A stretch of DNA of 64,000 nucleotides from the NCBI GenBank assembly GCA_026391735.1, contig JAPLDL010000020.1, positions 16,883-80,882 of the forward strand, given 5' to 3'. The notes beneath the pieces were generated by a model, which saw nothing but the letters and a program-made list of their open reading frames with translations, was not told where the DNA came from and ran no database searches. Source of the stretch: Bacteroidota bacterium (GTDB lineage: Bacteria; Bacteroidota; Bacteroidia; Bacteroidales; FEN-979). Every line of letters starts with the position of its first letter. Position 1 is the first letter of the stretch. Positions 27,111 to 36,300 of this stretch are shown here, piece by piece. The translations under genes were made by a program, and so were the position numbers.

Positions 27111-27908
27111 TTATTTATTAAAGGTTTGTACAAGGAACTCCGAAAGTTCTGAGGCGCTTACCCTCTCAACCATTTTTCCGTCCATACTGTAAGAGATAGT
27201 TCCACGTTCTTCGGAGATCACAATGGCGATTGCATCTGATTTTTCGGTGAGTCCAATCGCGGCTCTGTGCCTGAGACCATACCATGAAGGGATGGAACTT
27301 TGTTTTGAGACAGGGAGGATACATCTTGCGGCCATGATTGTATCGCCTACGATCACCACGGCGCCGTCATGCAGAGGGCCATTCTTGAAAAATATGGATT
27401 CAAGCATGATTTCCGATATCCTCGAACCAACAAGCTGACCTGTTTCAATAAATGACGCGAGCTGGCTTTCTCTTGCGATAACTATTAGCGCTCCGGTTTT
27501 TGCCTCGGCCATTTTCTGGCAAGCCATGACAATGATATCTATACTTGCAATGAAGGGATCGTTGACTTTGAGTTTCCAGAAAAGGAATCTGCGGGTGCGG
27601 TTATGGATGATCCTTGTATTCCCAAGCATAAGAAGAAATTGCCTGATCTCTGGCTGGAAAACCACGACCAGTGCAATAACCCCGACACTGATAAACTGAC
27701 CCAGAATCTCGCTTAAGAGCTGCATCTGGAAAGCCTTAACTACTTTCCATATAAGGTAAACAGCTATAATCCCTATGAAAATCCTGATGGCAGCGGTCCC
27801 TTTCACAAGATTGTATACTTCATAAAGCAGGATGGCAAACAGGATGATATCGACCAGGTCGACAACTCTGAGATTAAATAATCCGCTGATAGTTAATAAA
27901 TGAAACAT
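27111..27908 (-). CDS. cdaA: Diadenylate cyclase, CdaA-type
   Basis: 265 residues. Makes the second messenger c-di-AMP from two ATP. Three membrane helices (about 17-90) precede a DisA_N (DAC) domain with the two catalytic motifs DGA (181-183, PLHDGAVVI) and RHR (213-215, LRHRAAIG). This is the membrane-bound CdaA/DacA layout. It follows folP by 12 bp on the same strand, a pairing I recall from other Bacteroidota; in Firmicutes cdaA instead neighbours cdaR and glmM. No c-di-AMP phosphodiesterase was seen here. Confidence 0.96.
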   Translation of the reverse strand: MFHLLTISGLFNLRVVDLVDIILFAILLYEVYNLVKGTAAIRIFIGIIAVYLIWKVVKAFQMQLLSEILGQFISVGVIALVVVFQPEIRQFLLMLGNTRIIHNRTRRFLFWKLKVNDPFIASIDIIVMACQKMAEAKTGALIVIARESQLASFIETGQLVGSRISEIMLESIFFKNGPLHDGAVVIVGDTIMAARCILPVSKQSSIPSWYGLRHRAAIGLTEKSDAIAIVISEERGTISYSMDGKMVERVSASELSEFLVQTFNK

Positions 27909-27920
27909 TTCCCGGGCTGT

Positions 27921-28772
27921 TTATTGTTCGATAGAATTTTCTTTTAATATTCCAATCAGTTTAACCGCTTCTGCTGCTTCTTTAACATCATGGACCCTCA
28001 GGATGGATGCCCCTTTCATCAGGGCTATTGTGTTCAGAATACTGGTGCCGTTCAGCATATCTTCCGGGCTTCCTCCCAGTACTTTGCAGATCATGGATTT
28101 CCTTGAAAGGCCTGCCAAAACGGGTACTTCAAGGGAACATAGACTGTCGAGGCCCGAAAGAAGCCTGTAGTTGTGTCCAATGGTTTTGCCAAACCCGAAC
28201 CCGGGATCAATGATGATATCCCGAATGCCATGAGACCTGGCCTCAGCGATCTTTTTTTCAAAAAAGTAAGTGACCTCGGCCAGTACATTGGAATACGAGG
28301 GACTGACCTGCATATTCCAAGGATCTCCTTTCATATGCATAATGATATAAGGAACCTTAAGGGAGGCAACCGTTTCAAACATACCGGGTTCAAACCTGCC
28401 GCCGTAAATGTCATTTACGATATCGGCTCCCTGTTCAACAACTGCCCGGGCGATCAGTGGTCTGTATGTGTCAACGGAAAGTATGACTGAAGGAAAACTA
28501 TGGCGGATGGCCTTTACCGCAGGAAGAATCCTTTCCAGTTCACCGGTCTGGCATACATCACCAGCACCGGGCCGCGTTGAAACTGCGCCTATATCGATAA
28601 TTGCAGCCCCCTCCCTGAGCATACATTCCACCTGTTTCAACTGGGAATCAACGGAAATAAACTGTCCTCCGTCGAAAAATGAATCGGGAGTGATGTTCAA
28701 AATGCCCATAATTGCAGGGACCGACAGGTTTAAAGGTTTGCCGTTGCAATGTATTATGCGCGGGGAATTCAT
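27921..28772 (-). CDS. folP: Dihydropteroate synthase
   Basis: 283 residues. Joins para-aminobenzoate to the pterin pyrophosphate in folate synthesis. The signature segments are PAIMGILNITPDSFFDGGQF, GAAIIDIGAVSTRPGA, and FGKTIGHNYRLLSGLD, ending with LRVHDVKEAAEAVKLI. The whole enzyme is present. Its -7 box at 28777-28784 lies 4 bp before the ATG. Divergent from the DUF1599 gene. Confidence 0.97.
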   Translation of the reverse strand: MNSPRIIHCNGKPLNLSVPAIMGILNITPDSFFDGGQFISVDSQLKQVECMLREGAAIIDIGAVSTRPGAGDVCQTGELERILPAVKAIRHSFPSVILSVDTYRPLIARAVVEQGADIVNDIYGGRFEPGMFETVASLKVPYIIMHMKGDPWNMQVSPSYSNVLAEVTYFFEKKIAEARSHGIRDIIIDPGFGFGKTIGHNYRLLSGLDSLCSLEVPVLAGLSRKSMICKVLGGSPEDMLNGTSILNTIALMKGASILRVHDVKEAAEAVKLIGILKENSIEQ

Positions 28773-28776
28773 TATA

Positions 28777-28784
28777 CAAAGGTA
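28777..28784 (-). promoter_or_regulatory. Candidate -7 box for folP-cdaA
   Basis: Minus-strand TACCTTTG followed by TATA and then the folP ATG. Transcription would start on the start codon or within 2-3 bases of it. An imperfect inverted repeat (ATCACCA, loop, TGGTGAT) at 28800-28826 sits just upstream and could be an operator. Confidence 0.4.
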
Positions 28785-28928
28785 GGTAAAATCATGATCA
28801 TCACCAGCTGCCGAAGCAATTGGTGATCATGACATCACGACCGTTGTTAACTTATTTTTATAATTACAGGCAGGCCCGGCACTCTCCATACGGCAATTTT
28901 TTGTAATTTAGTCCACCAGAAACCTGCA

Positions 28929-28942
28929 ACCGGAAACCGGGA
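28929..28942. repeat. Short heptamer pair, ACCGGAA-ACCGGGA
   Basis: Two 7-nt units of the family that makes the coding array at 6835-6946, preceded by a degenerate unit. It lies in the gap between folP and DUF1599. Confidence 0.4.
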
Positions 28943-28998
28943 CCCCATTTCAATACGGGGAACCTATGGGACCCGGGGCAAACCTCATCAGCAATCAC

Positions 28999-29553
28999 AT
29001 GAGCGGAAATCCAAAAACAGAAAAGGAATTTGAACATATTATAAGCCTGTGCCGAGATGTATTCATCACCAAGATGAAGGATTACGGTACAGCATGGCGA
29101 ATACTTCGCACTCCTTCCGTCACCGACCAGATATATATCAAAGCCCGGAGGATCCGTAGCATAGACGACAAAGGGGTTCGGAAAGTTGAGGAAGGTGTGA
29201 AACCTGAATACATTGGGATCGTCAATTATTCTGTCATGGCCCTGATCCAGCTCGAGCTGGGGACAGATGATAAACTTGAACTGACTGCCGATGAGGGGGA
29301 GAAGCTTTATACCAGGTACATCTATGCTGCCCGTGATCTGATGCTTAATAAAAACCATGATTACGGGGAAGCCTGGAGAAATATGAGGATAAGTTCCCTT
29401 AACGATATTATTCTGATGAAACTCCTGAGAATAAAGCAGATCGAGGATAACAAGGGAATGACATTCATCTCAGAGGGTCTGGATGCCAACTATTATGATA
29501 TTATTAACTATGCGATATTCGCCCTGATCAGATTGGAATATGAAGGTTCTTAG
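28999..29553 (+). CDS. DUF1599 protein with two tandem copies
   Basis: 184 residues from the ATG at 28999 (the frame from 28966 adds 11 residues of no evident function). The protein consists of two copies of an about 80-residue helical module: the first has TKMKDYGTAWRILRTPSVTD and IVNYSVMALIQLEL, the second LNKNHDYGEAWRNMRISSLN and IINYAIFALIRLEY. It belongs to DUF1599, which I recall is also listed as a nucleotide-modification-associated domain; the biochemical role is not established. The end overlaps the DoxX-like gene by 14 bp. It leads a seven-gene run. Confidence 0.85.
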   Translation: MSGNPKTEKEFEHIISLCRDVFITKMKDYGTAWRILRTPSVTDQIYIKARRIRSIDDKGVRKVEEGVKPEYIGIVNYSVMALIQLELGTDDKLELTADEGEKLYTRYIYAARDLMLNKNHDYGEAWRNMRISSLNDIILMKLLRIKQIEDNKGMTFISEGLDANYYDIINYAIFALIRLEYEGS

Positions 29554-30646
29554 AAACTGTTTCCGCATACTTATCGGACTGGTATTCATTTTCAGTAGTT
29601 TTGTCAAAGGTGTTGATCCCCTGGGAACAGCTTTCCGGATAGAAGATTATTTTGTCGCTTTTGGCATCCCCTGGGCTGGACAATTCGCCCTGGGTATTGC
29701 TATTGTCATGTGCATGCTGGAATTCATAACAGGAATCAGCCTTCTCCTGAACCTCTGGATTAAAAAGTCGGCTTGGTTGCTTCTCCTGCTCATGACTTAT
29801 TTTACAGTCCTTACATTTATCGATGCCATATGGAACCTGGTGCCCGATTGCGGTTGTTTCGGCGATGCGATCAAACTGACAAATGTCCAGACCTTTCTCA
29901 AGAACCTTGTGCTGATGGTCTTCGTTGTCCCCATTTTTATGTGGCGTAAAAAATACCGATCGGCCCATACTCTTCCATTTGATATAGCGCTTCTGTCTCT
30001 TGCAGCTTTTGCGTTTATTTGGATGTCGGTATACAGTGTACGTCATCTCCCACTCATCGACTTTATGGCCTGGGGAAGAGGGAACAAAGTGAATAAGTCG
30101 GAAAGCCTTCCTGTTAAGTTCTTCGTGACTTATAAGAATAAAATGACAGGAGAGAAAAAGGAATATCTCGCTTCCAACTATCCATGGAACGACACGGTGT
30201 GGATGTCACAATGGGTATTCGAAAGCCAGAGAGTTGAAGATCCAAATGCAGAGAAATCGGCAGGTCTGCTGGTTGAAGACATGCAGGGAAATGATGTTAC
30301 GGCTTCGATACTTCAGAAAACAGATTACCAGTTTTTACTGATAATCTATAACCTTAAGGAAACAAACACTGAAGCTCTTCTTCGTATCCTGCCTTTCTAT
30401 AAAAAGGCCCAGGCCAGCGGCATCTCTTTCATTTGCATAACCTCTGCCATGCCTGCCGAGGTCCGCAAATTCCGGTTTGCCCATGGTACGGCATTTGAGT
30501 TTTATAATGCCGATGACGTTATACTGAAAACCATGGTCAGGTCAAATCCGGGGCTGATCCTTCTCAAAGACGGTGTTGTAATCAATAAATGGGCATTCAG
30601 GGATTTTCCTGATTGGAACCTCGTCAGTGAGAAATATTTTAAATGA
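29540..30646 (+). CDS. DoxX-like membrane protein with C-terminal thioredoxin-like region
   Basis: 368 residues. Four membrane helices (about 5-135) resemble the DoxX/MauE group, and PDCGCFGDAIK is the Cys-containing loop characteristic of Bacteroidota members. A fifth helix (about 150-172) leads to a ~190-residue extracytoplasmic domain ending in a segment resembling a thioredoxin-like fold (YQFLLIIYNLKETNTEAL, NPGLILLKDGVVINKW), but without a CXXC motif. A redox or quinone-linked role is inferred from the family. From memory, DUF1599-DoxX-tpiA order is conserved in Bacteroidota; here an ABC permease sits between. Confidence 0.82.
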   Translation: MKVLRNCFRILIGLVFIFSSFVKGVDPLGTAFRIEDYFVAFGIPWAGQFALGIAIVMCMLEFITGISLLLNLWIKKSAWLLLLLMTYFTVLTFIDAIWNLVPDCGCFGDAIKLTNVQTFLKNLVLMVFVVPIFMWRKKYRSAHTLPFDIALLSLAAFAFIWMSVYSVRHLPLIDFMAWGRGNKVNKSESLPVKFFVTYKNKMTGEKKEYLASNYPWNDTVWMSQWVFESQRVEDPNAEKSAGLLVEDMQGNDVTASILQKTDYQFLLIIYNLKETNTEALLRILPFYKKAQASGISFICITSAMPAEVRKFRFAHGTAFEFYNADDVILKTMVRSNPGLILLKDGVVINKWAFRDFPDWNLVSEKYFK

Positions 30647-31731
30647 TAAGCTTTATTTTCCAGCGGCTCGGCTATGGATTCCTTGTCCTTCTTGGAGTGG
30701 TTGTCGTGATATTCTTTCTGTTCAACATACTCCCGGGGGATCCTGCCCGGATGATGCTTGGGCAGAGGGCCGACAGCTCTTCTGTGGCGGCATTGAAAAA
30801 GGAACTTGGGACCGACAAACCTTTGGCTGTTCAGTTTGTCTCTTACCTGAACGACCTCAGCCCTGTCTCATTCCACACGCTCAACCAGCCTGGAGGCAGC
30901 TTTAATTACGATCCAGCCAAATATGGCCTGCCCGTTTATTTCCTGGGGTCGCAAAAATACATGGTAGCCGTAAAATATCCCTGCCTGAGAAAGAGTTACC
31001 AGACCCGGAGAAATGTTTCCGAGTTGTTAATCGAAAGTTTCATCAATACATTCATTCTCGCGGTCGTGGCCATGCTCTTTGCACTTTTCGTGGGGATAGG
31101 CCTTGGTATCATTTGCGCCCTGCACAAGAATTCATTTATCGACCGTATTTCACTTGTGATTTCAGTTTTAGGTATGTCCCTCCCTTCTTTTTTTGCTGCC
31201 ATCCTCATTGCCTGGATTTTTGCTTTCCTGCTTGGACATTATACCCACCTGAATATGGCAGGCAGCCTTTTCTCGGTCGATGACCTGGGACGAGGAGAAT
31301 ACCTGGATCTGAAGAACCTGATCCTTCCGGCATTGACCCTGGGCATAAGGCCTCTTGCAATCATTGTGGAACTCACACGGAATTCTCTGCTTGAAGTATT
31401 GTCGCAGGATTACATCCGCACAGCAAAGGCTAAAGGATTAAGCCCTCGCAGGATAATCCTGAAGCATGCCCTTAAGAATGCCCTTAACCCTGTTGTCACT
31501 GCGGCGACAGGATGGCTTGCATCCCTTTTGGCAGGAGCAGTTTTCGTGGAATATATTTTTGACTGGAAAGGAATAGGGCTTGTGATCGTGAACGCATTGG
31601 ATAAATATGACTTTCCCGTGATCATGGGCGCGGTGCTGTTTATTTCGGTAATATTAATTTTAATTAATATATTGGCGGATATCCTTTACGGTGTAATCGA
31701 TCCGAGAGTGAGATTAACAAATGAAAAATAG
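30643..31731 (+). CDS. ABC transporter permease, DppB/OppB type
   Basis: 362 residues with six membrane helices. The N-terminal signature FNILPGDPARMMLGQRADSS and the C-terminal EAA region (RTAKAKGLSPRRIILKHALK, followed by NALNPVVTAATGW) identify a peptide/nickel-type importer permease (BPD_transp_1). It starts inside the stop region of the DoxX gene (ATGA overlap) and is followed by tpiA after 6 bp. No partner permease, ATP-binding proteins or substrate-binding protein are near, so they must be encoded elsewhere or the protein works alone. Confidence 0.9.
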   Translation: MISFIFQRLGYGFLVLLGVVVVIFFLFNILPGDPARMMLGQRADSSSVAALKKELGTDKPLAVQFVSYLNDLSPVSFHTLNQPGGSFNYDPAKYGLPVYFLGSQKYMVAVKYPCLRKSYQTRRNVSELLIESFINTFILAVVAMLFALFVGIGLGIICALHKNSFIDRISLVISVLGMSLPSFFAAILIAWIFAFLLGHYTHLNMAGSLFSVDDLGRGEYLDLKNLILPALTLGIRPLAIIVELTRNSLLEVLSQDYIRTAKAKGLSPRRIILKHALKNALNPVVTAATGWLASLLAGAVFVEYIFDWKGIGLVIVNALDKYDFPVIMGAVLFISVILILINILADILYGVIDPRVRLTNEK

Positions 31732-31737
31732 AAAATT

Positions 31738-32496
31738 ATGAGAAAAAAAATCGTTGCCGGGAACTGGAAAATGAACAAGACCTTCCTGGAAGCCGAAGAA
31801 CTGGTCGCACAAGTGGCAGAAGCCTTGGAAAAACGCAAACTGGATAATAAGGCTGTTGTATTGTGCCCCCCTTTCCCATACCTGGAGCTTACGACTGATA
31901 TAGCTAAGGAGTCGAAATTCCAGGTAGGCGCACAAAATGTATACCCCGAAGACAACGGCGCCTATACTGGAGAAGTAAGCCCCCCCATGCTGGAGTCTAT
32001 GGAAGTTGAATACTGCATCATAGGCCATTCAGAGCGAAGAAAATATTTTGCCGAGAACCATGATTTTCTGGCCCGTAAGCTGGATGCTCTTCTCAAACAT
32101 AATATCATACCTATTTTCTGTTGCGGAGAGGTTCTGTCGGAACGCAAGGCTAAAAAACATTTCAAGGTGGTTGAAACGCAACTCAACGAATCCCTGTTCC
32201 ACCTTAAAAAGGACGAGGTTTCAAATGTGGTCATTGCTTATGAACCCGTATGGGCAATTGGAACAGGGGTGAATGCTACAGCAGAAGAAGCCCAGGAAAT
32301 GCATGCTTTCATACGTGGCCTGGTTGCAAAAAAATATTCAAAGAAACTTTCCGAAGAGATATCTATCCTCTACGGAGGAAGCTGTAATGCAAAAAATGCC
32401 AAAGAACTATTCAGCAATCCCGACGTAGATGGCGGACTGATAGGCGGAGCTTCCCTTAAGTCTGAAGACTTTTTAGCTATTGTTGATGCTCTCTGA
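31738..32496 (+). CDS. tpiA: Triose-phosphate isomerase
   Basis: 252 residues. Interconverts dihydroxyacetone phosphate and glyceraldehyde 3-phosphate. Catalytic residues are visible: Lys13 in AGNWKMNK, His in CIIGHSERR (about 95), and Glu in IAYEPVWAIGTG (about 168); the phosphate loop GGSCNAKNAKEL and GGASL close the barrel. The ATG at 31738 follows the permease gene by 6 bp, and the stop shares one base with the prmA start. Confidence 0.98.
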   Translation: MRKKIVAGNWKMNKTFLEAEELVAQVAEALEKRKLDNKAVVLCPPFPYLELTTDIAKESKFQVGAQNVYPEDNGAYTGEVSPPMLESMEVEYCIIGHSERRKYFAENHDFLARKLDALLKHNIIPIFCCGEVLSERKAKKHFKVVETQLNESLFHLKKDEVSNVVIAYEPVWAIGTGVNATAEEAQEMHAFIRGLVAKKYSKKLSEEISILYGGSCNAKNAKELFSNPDVDGGLIGGASLKSEDFLAIVDAL

Positions 32497-33326
32497 TGGA
32501 ATACATTGAAGTCAGCATAAGCGGGATTTTAGCGGAAAATGCAGAGATCCTGACAGCCAGGTTAAGCGATCTCGGATTCGAGAGTTTTACAGAAGAATGC
32601 GGAGGCGCCTTTTCCGCATTCATTCCTCTGGATACTTTCGATATTTTGCAGGTTGCAAATTTTCTTGAGGACTATGCCGTCAAACTTGGGTTCCGTTATA
32701 AAGTCGAAAAGATTGCCCAGCAGAACTGGAACGCATTGTGGGAGTCGGAATACCAGGCTGTTAAAATCGGCAGGTGTTTTATACGTGCTCCCTTTCATGA
32801 ACCTGATCCCGGCTCTGAACTTGACCTGGTTATCGAACCAAAAATGTCGTTCGGAACAGCCCATCATGAGACGACACGCCTTATGATTGAGACCATGCTT
32901 CAGATCAGATTTAATGGCTGCCGGGTACTTGATATGGGAACCGGTACCGGGGTTCTGGGCATCATCGCTGCAAAATTAGGTGCAGCAGAGGTTGTGGCGA
33001 TTGACAATGACGAATGGTCATTTCTGAACGCGCAGGAAAATGCAGCCAGGAATAATGTACCATCAATGACTGTCATTCATGGTGATGCTGCTGATATCCC
33101 TTCGGGCCGGTACAGTTTTATATTCGCCAATATCAATCGTAATGTTTTGCTGGACGATATGCCGGTTTATAACAGCTTTCTTGAAGATGGTGGATCACTT
33201 ATACTTAGCGGATTTTATGCCGAAGACATGGAAATTATTAAGCATGCCGCTGAATCCCTGGGGATGAAACAAATGCAATACAATACCCTGAATTATTGGG
33301 CCGTGGTCAGGTTTGAAAAATGCTAA
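32496..33326 (+). CDS. prmA: Ribosomal protein L11 methyltransferase
   Basis: 276 residues. Methylates Lys and the N-terminus of L11. The N-terminal ~100-residue substrate domain (MEYIEVSISGILAENAEILT) is followed by the SAM-binding fold: PKMSFGTAHHETTRLMIE, VLDMGTGTGVLGIIAAKLGA, and FIFANINRNVLLDDM, the NINR post-motif of the family. It starts in the last base of the tpiA stop. The stop overlaps the next gene by 7 bp. Confidence 0.94.
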   Translation: MEYIEVSISGILAENAEILTARLSDLGFESFTEECGGAFSAFIPLDTFDILQVANFLEDYAVKLGFRYKVEKIAQQNWNALWESEYQAVKIGRCFIRAPFHEPDPGSELDLVIEPKMSFGTAHHETTRLMIETMLQIRFNGCRVLDMGTGTGVLGIIAAKLGAAEVVAIDNDEWSFLNAQENAARNNVPSMTVIHGDAADIPSGRYSFIFANINRNVLLDDMPVYNSFLEDGGSLILSGFYAEDMEIIKHAAESLGMKQMQYNTLNYWAVVRFEKC

Positions 33327-36300
33327 AAAAAAGAATCTCTTTTTTTATATTGGTGTTGTTGCTGATGATTCTGCCTGGGCTGAAAGTTCAGTCTCAGAAC
33401 CAGAGGACGACAAAATTTTCAGGCGATTCAACCAAATTTATCGGGGAATTGAACGGCCTCCTTTTTGGACTTTCCGATAACGACCAAAAGCTGGTACAAC
33501 CGATCATGACCGGATTTGTCCAGAAATGGAACCAGGAAGCATTTAACCCTGCCACGAAAAAATTCATTTATTTTCTCTGCAACGAAATGCTTAAAAAGAA
33601 GATCCGGGCATTTCCTGATTTTTTTAACTACATCAAAGCTTTGAATGTCTTCATGGATTCTCATCAGACCGAGTCAGTGTTTATCCCCTGGTCTGCCATC
33701 CTGAGACAGCTGATCCTGGATAAGAGCTCCAGAAATTTTATAAGCTTCCTGGATATAACTACCACCCTGTTTGGAGAGGGTGTGATGTACAAATCCCAGT
33801 CCACACAATGGAAAATGTTTCCTTCGAATTTTACTCTCCGCATGGATTCTGTTCCTGTTATTGAATTTTCAAAGGCCGACCTCATATGCCATGTCAATAA
33901 AGATTCCATGTTGATATATGGCACACGTGGTGTGTTTTTCCCACTCTCCCTGCGCTGGGCAGGGCATGAAGGCAGAGTCGACTGGCAAAGGGCAGGACTT
34001 GAACCGGACCGCGTTTTTGCTGAACTCGATCAGTACCAGATAATGATGAGGTATTCAAAAATCACCGCCGATTCGGTCCACCTGTTTAATAAAAAATATT
34101 TCTCATCTCCCATATGCGGCCGCCTCATCGATAAAGTTCTCGTGGATGTGGATGAAGAAAAGGCTTCTTATCCCAGGTTTTATTCATACGATAAGGATAT
34201 CAGCATACAAAACCTCTTCCATAATATGGATTATATTGGAGGTTTTTCGATGGAAGGCTCAAGGGTGCTGGGCTCAGGATCCCATAAAAGGGATGCAAGG
34301 ATCATTTTAAGGAAAGGAGGTGAGGATTTTATCCTGATCAAGTCTCCTTCTTTTGTGATCCGCCCCAAAAAGGTCAATGCGGCGTCTGCATCCATTTCGA
34401 TTTACCATGAATCGGATTCCATCTTCCATCCCGGGTTGGAAATGAAATATTTTGATTCTCTCAAGGAACTGACATTTACAAAAGATGTAAGGCTGAATTC
34501 AATCACCCCCTGGTTTGATTCCTGGCATAAAATTGAGATCTACTGCGAGCAGGTACAGTGGAAACTGGATAGCCTGAAGCTTAATTTCAAGATGATGCCT
34601 GGACCGAATAAGCAAAGCAACGCGATTTTCGAATCATCAAATTATTATTCGCGAAACAGGTATGACAGACTGCAGGGAATGGATGATATTAATATTCTTA
34701 GCGTAATCAAGTCTTATACCGACAAAAAGAAAACCAGGGACATCACTCTCGAAGAGCTCACCATACATATGCAAAAACCTACCGAACAAATCGAGGCTCA
34801 ATTGCTGAAGCTTGCCGACCGTGGCTTTTTAGTTTATGATTACGAAGATAAAGTTGCAAGAGTAAAAGACAAACTATACAATTATGTCAAGGCCAGGGAT
34901 GGCAAAGCTGACTATGATGAGATATTCTTTAATTCCAGTGTGACAAATGCAAGCAATGCTATTCTTGACCTGAGAAATTTCGACCTTAAAATCCAGGGTG
35001 TTAAGAGTGTTTTCATAAGTGATTCTCAGCATGTTGCAATTTATCCTCATGGCGATAGCCTGCGCCTTAAGAAAGACATGGATATGGCTTTTAACGGTTT
35101 GGTCAGAGCTGGATTTTTTGATTTTAAAGGCAAGGGGTTCTCTTTTGAATACAGTAGATTCAGGCTGAACCTACCCAATATAGATACCATGGAGTTTTAC
35201 GTCCAAAGTAAAACCTGGGATCCGAAGACAGGAAAATTCCCTATAGTAAAGGTTAAAACCTCTCTACGGGATCTCGAAGGTAATATCGATATTGACCAGC
35301 CGGATAATAAAGCCGGACTGAAAGCTCTTAAAGAGTACCCTATCTTTTATAATAAGAAAATTGCAAAGGTATTCTGGGACAAAAAGTATATTCAAAAAGG
35401 CGTATATGCCAAGGATAAGTTTTTCTTTGATGTAAATCCTTTCACGATTCAGAGCCTTGATGTTGTGCATACCGACAGCCTGAATTTCGGAGGTGCACTG
35501 ACATCCGCGGGTATTTTTCCGCAAATAGTCCAGCCTCTGAAGGTCCGCCCGGATTATTCTCTTGGGTTTGAAAAAGATACCGGGCCCTCAGGACTACCTG
35601 TATACGGTGGTAAGGGTACGTTCATTTCGAAAGTTGACCTGAGCGAACATGGGTTAAGGGGAGTAGGTACCTTGTTGTACCTTAATTCTACAGCCCATTC
35701 TGATTCTATCCTGTTTCTTCCCGACTCATTAAAGGCGTTTACAAAGAAGTTCTCCATGACCGAACAGCTTGCTGCTGTCGAGTATCCTGCTGTCGCTGCA
35801 GATTCGGTGAGACAGTTCTGGATGCCTTACAGGGATTCCATGATTGTGAGAACGGTTAAGAAGGAGATCCATATGTATAATGACCAGTCTACCTTTGGCG
35901 GGATGCTTGCACTGACTCCAAACCTGCTCTCGGGAAATGGCACGGTAAAGATAAAGGACGCTGAAATGGATTCAAAAGGCTTCAGGTTTAAGCGAAGGAC
36001 TTTCGATGCACTGATAGCTAACTTCAGAATCAAATCATATGACCTCAACGACCTCACGATCTCTACTAAAAATTACCAGACCCATTTCGATTTTGATAAG
36101 AGGAGGGGTGAATTCAGATCAAATGTGGGTATTTCAAAAGTCGAATTCCCGCTTAATAAATATGTGTGTTCAATGGATCGTTTCGATTGGATGATTGATA
36201 ACGAGGAAATCTCACTTGCAAATGAGCAGAGCCGGAAAGCGATCTCCGATTCCTTAAGCCTCTCCCAGCTGATTGATGTGGGTTATACAGGCTCTGAATT

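Noticed and set aside
28791..28830. Inverted repeat as a rho-independent terminator
   Set aside because: Only 7 bp pair, with mismatches beyond, and no U-tract; at most a weak operator.
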